A stretch of DNA of 9,892 nt from positions 1 through 9,892 of the forward strand of contig JAGQUY010000057.1 of the NCBI GenBank assembly GCA_020438245.1, written 5' to 3'. The stretch comes from Bacteroidota bacterium. GTDB lineage: Bacteria; CLD3; SB21. Below are positions 6,609-9,892 of the stretch, one piece after another (position 1 is the stretch's first letter; every line of letters starts with the position of its first letter). The position numbers and the translations under genes are program-made. A model generated the notes under the pieces. That model saw nothing but the letters and a program-made list of their open reading frames with translations. It was not told the origin of the DNA and made no database searches.

Positions 6609-7070
6609 CTAAAATCCAAAGTTGACGCCGGCCACCATACCTTGGTCGCCTTTACCGTCAATTCGCATGTATTTGATGAGCGCGAAGAAAGTGATACCGC
6701 CCAAACCCGCTCGTCCGCCAATTTGAGCGTTATATCCCGAGAAACTTTTTGATTTACCGGCGTCCGGATTGACTGTGCTGATTATATATCCGCCGCCTGC
6801 ATAGATTTGGGCTACTCCGACACCCACAACTTTGTAGAGACCATCGAAATTGATGTCATATCGGGATGCGTTTTTGGCATTCAGGTAATATTCCACATTT
6901 GGGGTAATGATGAATTGCAATACCCTCACTTCAGCCTGTCCGCCGACGAACGACTTGCCATCTTTGGTTTCCGTCCCGACACGTCCGCCAACACTTACTC
7001 CGAAGGGCAACTGGGCATACGCCTGAGGAATCAAGACTATCGTCAACAACAAGTAGAACAGCTTTTTCAT
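6609..7070 (-). CDS. Small outer-membrane beta-barrel-like protein
   Basis: The family is not recognised. The 153-residue product has a clear Sec signal peptide (MKKLFYLLLTIVLIPQAYAQ, residues 1-20). It continues with glycine- and aromatic-rich amphipathic strands such as GVSVGGRVGTETKDG and AQIYAGGGYIIST, and ends in GVNFGF, a terminal aromatic consistent with an outer-membrane assembly signal. The mature length of about 133 residues would fit a small barrel. AAAGGAG stands 8 bases before ATG 7070. It shares a transcript with the glutaryl-CoA dehydrogenase gene 15 bp downstream, though no functional link is evident. It differs clearly in sequence from the other barrel-like protein encoded at 1884-2516. 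Confidence 0.8.
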   Translation of the reverse strand: MKKLFYLLLTIVLIPQAYAQLPFGVSVGGRVGTETKDGKSFVGGQAEVRVLQFIITPNVEYYLNAKNASRYDINFDGLYKVVGVGVAQIYAGGGYIISTVNPDAGKSKSFSGYNAQIGGRAGLGGITFFALIKYMRIDGKGDQGMVAGVNFGF

Positions 7071-7078
7071 CGTACAAA

Positions 7079-7085
7079 CTCCTTT
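7079..7085 (-). promoter_or_regulatory. Ribosome binding site of the small barrel gene
   Basis: Minus-strand AAAGGAG, a near-complete anti-16S match, lies 8 bases before ATG 7070. It is the strongest Shine-Dalgarno in the window and shows that the organism uses them. Confidence 0.75.
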
Positions 7086-7089
7086 AAAA

Positions 7090-7111
7090 AATGAGAGCTA
7101 AATGAGAGTTA
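7090..7111 (-). repeat. 11-bp tandem direct repeat in the leader of the small barrel gene
   Basis: On the minus strand TAACTCTCATT is followed directly by TAGCTCTCATT, two copies differing at one base, between the likely -10 box and the ribosome site. It could be an operator, an mRNA-binding site, or chance. Confidence 0.5.
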
Positions 7112-7140
7112 AAGATAGGCCTCCAGAAGCGGAAATTCAA
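7112..7140 (-). promoter_or_regulatory. Sigma70-like promoter for the barrel/glutaryl-CoA dehydrogenase unit
   Basis: On the minus strand TTGAAT (7140-7135) and TATCTT (7117-7112) are separated by exactly 17 bases. The -35 box overlaps the stop codon of the GH57 gene upstream. Start of transcription would be near 7105, inside the tandem repeat, about 35 bases before the start codon. Found by eye, so moderate confidence. Confidence 0.5.
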
Positions 7141-8888
7141 GATGTTTGGTTGCCGGAAAACCAAAGAAGATCAATCGATGCATCGTCGAAAAGAAAATCG
7201 GTCTCTTTCAATTGTTGTAACCAGGTTTCATCCTCAGGAGATAAACCGGTTGCGGAAGCCAACTTTTGAGAAAGCGCGCCAAGTTTGTCAAACGCCGTTT
7301 GATGTTCAGAAAACCTCTTGATGGCATAGTCAATGGCTGATTCCGTGGAGATAAGGAATTGCCAGTCAGAAGCCTGTAACAGAAGAAGTTCCCTGGCCAT
7401 CTGCTTCAATATCCAGATCCATTTTTCATTCGATTGCCCATTCCATTGCCGGATGTGCTTTTGGAATTCGAGTTCATCGCGATAGATAAAATTCCACATC
7501 CAGGAAACTTCATGATTCATCCACACATAATGACTTCCTCCGGCACCCCAGCTACCTTCGGGAATAGCAATGATCTTCTCAGGCGGATGCTCATCCAGGT
7601 GACCAGAACAGTTGGTGATCATAATTTCACCGTCGTCTTCAAGGCGCTCAAAAACACGACGGAGAAATTCCGGACCTTCAAACCACCAATGGCCAAACAA
7701 TTCCGCATCAAAAGGGGCTGTCAATGTGCCCTCGAAGCCTTCGGCGTTCTTGAATTTCTCCAAGGCAGATTTGATAGATTGCACAAAATGATCGGCGTCT
7801 GCATCCAGGGCCCCGGCAATGCGTGACGGCTGGTACTGTACCTTGAGTCCCAGGTCGGCGTCCAAACTGGTAACCCGCCAATACCGATGTCCGCTTTGGT
7901 GGTGTTTTTTGTGAAAATCGAGGTACCACTCTCCGCCCGGATAGCCCTGTTCACTGCTCCAAACTTGCATGGAGGTCTCGACATCCCTTGCAAAAATTGC
8001 AACCGGTTGGGCGGGGGATTCCACGGAGCTTTTTGTATTATAGACCTCATAGACCGAGTGAGGGCCGTCGGGCAGAGCCTTAAATGCTGCTTCCTTTTCG
8101 AACTGCTGCATCAAATTCCTAAGGCTCTCGAATCTGCCCATGTAAATCCCAACCGCCTTTCCGCCCTGAACAAGCGAAGAATCGACTATGAAGTACTCGA
8201 GTCCATTTTCGTCCAGCAATTCTTCAACACCCTGCCGGAAATAGCGTTGATCGCCAAGCTCGCTGGGAATGGGTGGCTTCCATGGGTAACGAGGGCGATA
8301 CGCACATTCAGGAAGCCATATACCGCGCGGTTTTCTCTTAAAGTGTTTCTGATGTGTTGAAATGGCTGTCTTGATTTGTGCGCGAATACTCGAATCCTGT
8401 GAAAGAAGTGGAAAATAACCGTGTGTCGCTCCACAGGTCATGATATCCAGTACCGCGTTTTCCTGCAATGACCTGAATGCGCCTACAAGATCACGATTGT
8501 ATCGTTCAACAAAATCCTTTTTGATGCCCTCATAAAAATTCTTCCAAAAATGAGCCAGCGGTAGAAACGGTTTTTCTTCGGAAGAGTCTGTGAACAGGTT
8601 GATGTCTTCAACAGCCCGTTCGATTTCTTCGTCAAGGAATCGATCAAATTCGGTTACGAATTGGGGACTGGCAAGTTGTTCAGCGAGAACAGGTGTGACG
8701 GACATGGTCAATCTGGGCTTTCGACCGTCGCGTACCAATTCGTTAAGTACGTTCAGAATCGGAATGTATGTTTCACTGGCGGCCTCAAAAAGCCACTCCA
8801 TACCATGCGGCCACTTTCCATGGTTTACGACGAACGGAAGATGTGAATGCAGTACCAGGACAAATCGTCCAAGTTTTGGTTTTGCCAT
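7137..8888 (-). CDS. GH57 family 1,4-alpha-glucan branching-type enzyme
   Basis: Family 57 glycoside hydrolases of this type cut an alpha-1,4-glucan and rejoin it as an alpha-1,6 branch, in glycogen synthesis. The 583-residue protein has the family's N-terminal LHSHLPFV motif (13-20, with His14 and His16), the nucleophile Glu194 in GIWLPECAYRPRY (189-201), and the acid/base Asp394 in APFDAELFGHWWFEG (391-405). WSSEQGYPGG (310-319) and SHYVWMNHE (452-460) also match. The C-terminal helical domain (about 465-583) is present. Between about 240 and 300 there is a long loop (GGKAVGIYMGRF onward) where shorter family members have a compact one; this region borders the active site. Some GH57 proteins annotated as branching enzymes act mainly as hydrolases, so activity is not certain. 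There is no signal peptide, so it is cytosolic. Confidence 0.88.
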   Translation of the reverse strand: MAKPKLGRFVLVLHSHLPFVVNHGKWPHGMEWLFEAASETYIPILNVLNELVRDGRKPRLTMSVTPVLAEQLASPQFVTEFDRFLDEEIERAVEDINLFTDSSEEKPFLPLAHFWKNFYEGIKKDFVERYNRDLVGAFRSLQENAVLDIMTCGATHGYFPLLSQDSSIRAQIKTAISTHQKHFKRKPRGIWLPECAYRPRYPWKPPIPSELGDQRYFRQGVEELLDENGLEYFIVDSSLVQGGKAVGIYMGRFESLRNLMQQFEKEAAFKALPDGPHSVYEVYNTKSSVESPAQPVAIFARDVETSMQVWSSEQGYPGGEWYLDFHKKHHQSGHRYWRVTSLDADLGLKVQYQPSRIAGALDADADHFVQSIKSALEKFKNAEGFEGTLTAPFDAELFGHWWFEGPEFLRRVFERLEDDGEIMITNCSGHLDEHPPEKIIAIPEGSWGAGGSHYVWMNHEVSWMWNFIYRDELEFQKHIRQWNGQSNEKWIWILKQMARELLLLQASDWQFLISTESAIDYAIKRFSEHQTAFDKLGALSQKLASATGLSPEDETWLQQLKETDFLFDDASIDLLWFSGNQTS

Positions 8889-8911
8889 ATGTTCTCTGAT
8901 TAAAGAGAGAA

Positions 8912-8940
8912 AATATAGTCAAGTAGGCCACCCTAATCAA
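8912..8940 (-). promoter_or_regulatory. Sigma70-like promoter for the GH57 gene
   Basis: On the minus strand TTGATT (8940-8935) and TATATT (8917-8912) are 17 bases apart. Each box matches consensus at most positions. Transcription would start near 8905, giving a short leader of under 20 bases. AGAGA, 5 bases before ATG 8888, is only a weak ribosome site. Confidence 0.6.
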
Positions 8941-8957
8941 TGTTTAAAGCAATCCCT

Positions 8958-8986
8958 TTGACAATTCCTGACCAATTTTCTACATT
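8958..8986 (+). promoter_or_regulatory. Sigma70-like promoter for the lipoprotein gene
   Basis: A perfect -35 box TTGACA (8958-8963) is followed after 17 bases by TACATT (8981-8986, 4 of 6 to consensus). Transcription would start near 8993, about 20 bases before ATG 9013. It is divergent from the GH57 promoter, and the two -35 boxes are 17 bp apart. Confidence 0.6.
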
Positions 8987-9012
8987 AAGCGGTCTCTTAA
9001 ATTGATGGAAGT

Positions 9013-9759
9013 ATGCGTAAGAGTCTTTTTGCAGGACTCCTGCTTGTAATAGCCTGTGGGGAACTTGAGGACAAGCCCTTTAATAATCCACCGATCATTC
9101 TATCGGTGAGGGTGCCTTCGTATGTGACCTCCAACGATACGTTGGAGGTAAGCACGTTTGACCCAGAGCACGATACGGTGAGTGTGAAATTGACCGTCGG
9201 TACATCCTCCGGGCAGACGCTAACCAACGTCATGAGCAGAGCATTTTCAGACAGCGGACTTTACGGAGACAAAACCGCATTTGACGGGGTCTTCACCGGT
9301 CAGTTGAATTCGTTGCTGCTCCTCGGCAACGGATCGTCGACGTTCGAGTTTGTGTTTGAAGTCGCTCAACAATCCGGCGAGTCTTCCACACTCAAGATAT
9401 CCGTTCTGCAGAATCCCGCTTCCGGACATCCGCCTGTGTTGACCTCGCTTTCCGCGCCGGATACCGTAAGAACCTCCCAGGACAGTACTTTTAAGATTTC
9501 TGTTACGGTAAGCGATCCCGAAGGACTGAACGATATTGCGTCCGTGACCCGTATTAACGTAACGTTGGGCGGGCAACCGAGATCGTTAAACGACGATGGT
9601 GAGAACGGGGACGATACGCCTGCGGACGGTATTTATTCAGAGTTGGTGTCTGTTTCTCCTCCCCCAGCAAACGGATCGTATTTATTCAGGGTACAGGCGA
9701 CAGATAAACTCGGACTGAAGAGCAATGCGCTCGAAAAAACAATTGTGATCGCCAACTGA
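9013..9759 (+). CDS. Lipoprotein with two related beta-sandwich-like modules
   Basis: The 248-residue product starts with a short lipoprotein signal (MRKSLFAGLLLVIAC), with the lipidated cysteine at residue 15. Two similar halves follow. Each begins with a proline pair (NNPPIILSV near 24-32; GHPPVLTSL near 138-146) and a DPE turn (50-52; 168-170). Each then has a glycine/aspartate motif: DSGLYGDKTAFDGVFTG (80-96) and DDGENGDDTPADGIYSE (194-210). The xDGxxGDxxxxDGxY pattern occurs in extracellular Ig-like or cadherin-like modules and may bind calcium. It is probably anchored at the cell surface or periplasmic face of the outer membrane. The ribosome site is weak (GGAAG). The stop overlaps the next start (TGATG), so the two products probably work together. 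The exact family is not recognised. Confidence 0.82.
   Translation: MRKSLFAGLLLVIACGELEDKPFNNPPIILSVRVPSYVTSNDTLEVSTFDPEHDTVSVKLTVGTSSGQTLTNVMSRAFSDSGLYGDKTAFDGVFTGQLNSLLLLGNGSSTFEFVFEVAQQSGESSTLKISVLQNPASGHPPVLTSLSAPDTVRTSQDSTFKISVTVSDPEGLNDIASVTRINVTLGGQPRSLNDDGENGDDTPADGIYSELVSVSPPPANGSYLFRVQATDKLGLKSNALEKTIVIAN
9127..9149 (+). repeat. Perfect 10-bp inverted repeat inside the lipoprotein gene
   Basis: ACCTCCAACG (9127-9136) and CGTTGGAGGT (9140-9149) are exact reverse complements around a 3-base loop (ATA). The hairpin lies about 115 bases into the coding sequence, encodes part of TSNDTLEV, and has no T run after it, so it is not an intrinsic terminator. Confidence 0.85.
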
Positions 9760-9892
9760 TGTACAGACTTTATTCATTTTACTGCACGCTATTCATACTG
9801 CTCTTAACCGCTCGAATCTCGTCGCAGGTTCCAAAATCTGCGGAATTTAATGGGTCCGTCGTACAAGCCAGACCATCCGGAAATTCCATTGG
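9759..9892 (+). CDS. Secreted protein, N-terminal fragment (3' end cut by window)
   Basis: The frame is open from ATG 9759, which overlaps the lipoprotein stop (TGATG), to the window end, giving 44 codons. The product starts MYRLYSFYCTLFILLLTARISSQ, a plausible Sec signal peptide with cleavage near SSQ. SAEFNGSVVQARPSGNS follows as the first mature residues. There is too little to name a family. The overlap implies coupling to the lipoprotein, so a surface or envelope role is likely. No separate ribosome site is evident. Confidence 0.6.
   Translation, partial: MYRLYSFYCTLFILLLTARISSQVPKSAEFNGSVVQARPSGNSI

Noticed and set aside
7434..8961. Plus-strand open frames antisense to the GH57 gene (7434-7826, 7887-8360, 8590-8961)
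   Set aside because: The GH57 frame carries both catalytic motifs. The antisense translations are low in structure and have no recognisable domain.
1..9892. CRISPR array, insertion sequence, tRNA/rRNA, or defence system
   Set aside because: No spaced repeats, transposase-like protein, terminal inverted repeats, cloverleaf-like segment or known defence domain could be found by reading both strands.

Overview
The window (9,892 bp, GC judged by eye near 50%) is a compact bacterial chromosomal segment from a Gram-negative organism. Two genes encode short outer-membrane beta-barrel-like proteins with signal peptides and terminal aromatic residues, one encodes a lipoprotein, and the remaining genes are mostly housekeeping or metabolic. 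PanB and glutaryl-CoA dehydrogenase look like the versions found in the Bacteroidota/Chlorobi/Calditrichota/Marinimicrobia neighbourhood (FCB group). That placement is an impression from residue patterns, not a phylogeny. No mobile element, CRISPR array, tRNA or rRNA was seen.

Left block, plus strand, 1-4520: a tightly packed, probably co-transcribed series. It holds the C-terminal part of a CofG-like radical SAM enzyme (cut by the window start), upp (uracil salvage), a stand-alone RsbW/SpoIIAB-type anti-sigma kinase, a small secreted beta-barrel protein, mnmA (tRNA 2-thiouridylation) and panB (pantothenate synthesis). Gaps are 3, 13, 13, -1 and 61 bp. The genes share no pathway, so this looks like a housekeeping run rather than a functional module.

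Middle block, minus strand, 7140 down to 4517: a promoter overlapping the end of the GH57 gene drives a small beta-barrel protein and a glutaryl-CoA dehydrogenase, closed by a clear intrinsic terminator at 5366-5395. The terminator directly abuts the start of two tandem zinc-ribbon/two-TM membrane proteins. The second of these converges on panB with a 4-bp stop-codon overlap.

Right block, 7137-9892: a GH57 1,4-alpha-glucan branching-type enzyme (minus strand) is divergent from a lipoprotein with two related beta-sandwich-like modules (plus strand). The lipoprotein stop overlaps the start of a further secreted protein that runs off the window. The 124-bp divergent intergenic region carries one good sigma70-like promoter in each direction, both with 17-bp spacers.

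Most of the window is ordinary. The points that merit a second look are the divergent CofG-like protein, the terminator sitting on a start codon, a perfect 10-bp hairpin inside the lipoprotein gene, the tandem zinc-ribbon membrane pair, and an 11-bp tandem repeat in a 5' leader. I do not see convincing evidence of a new multi-gene system.
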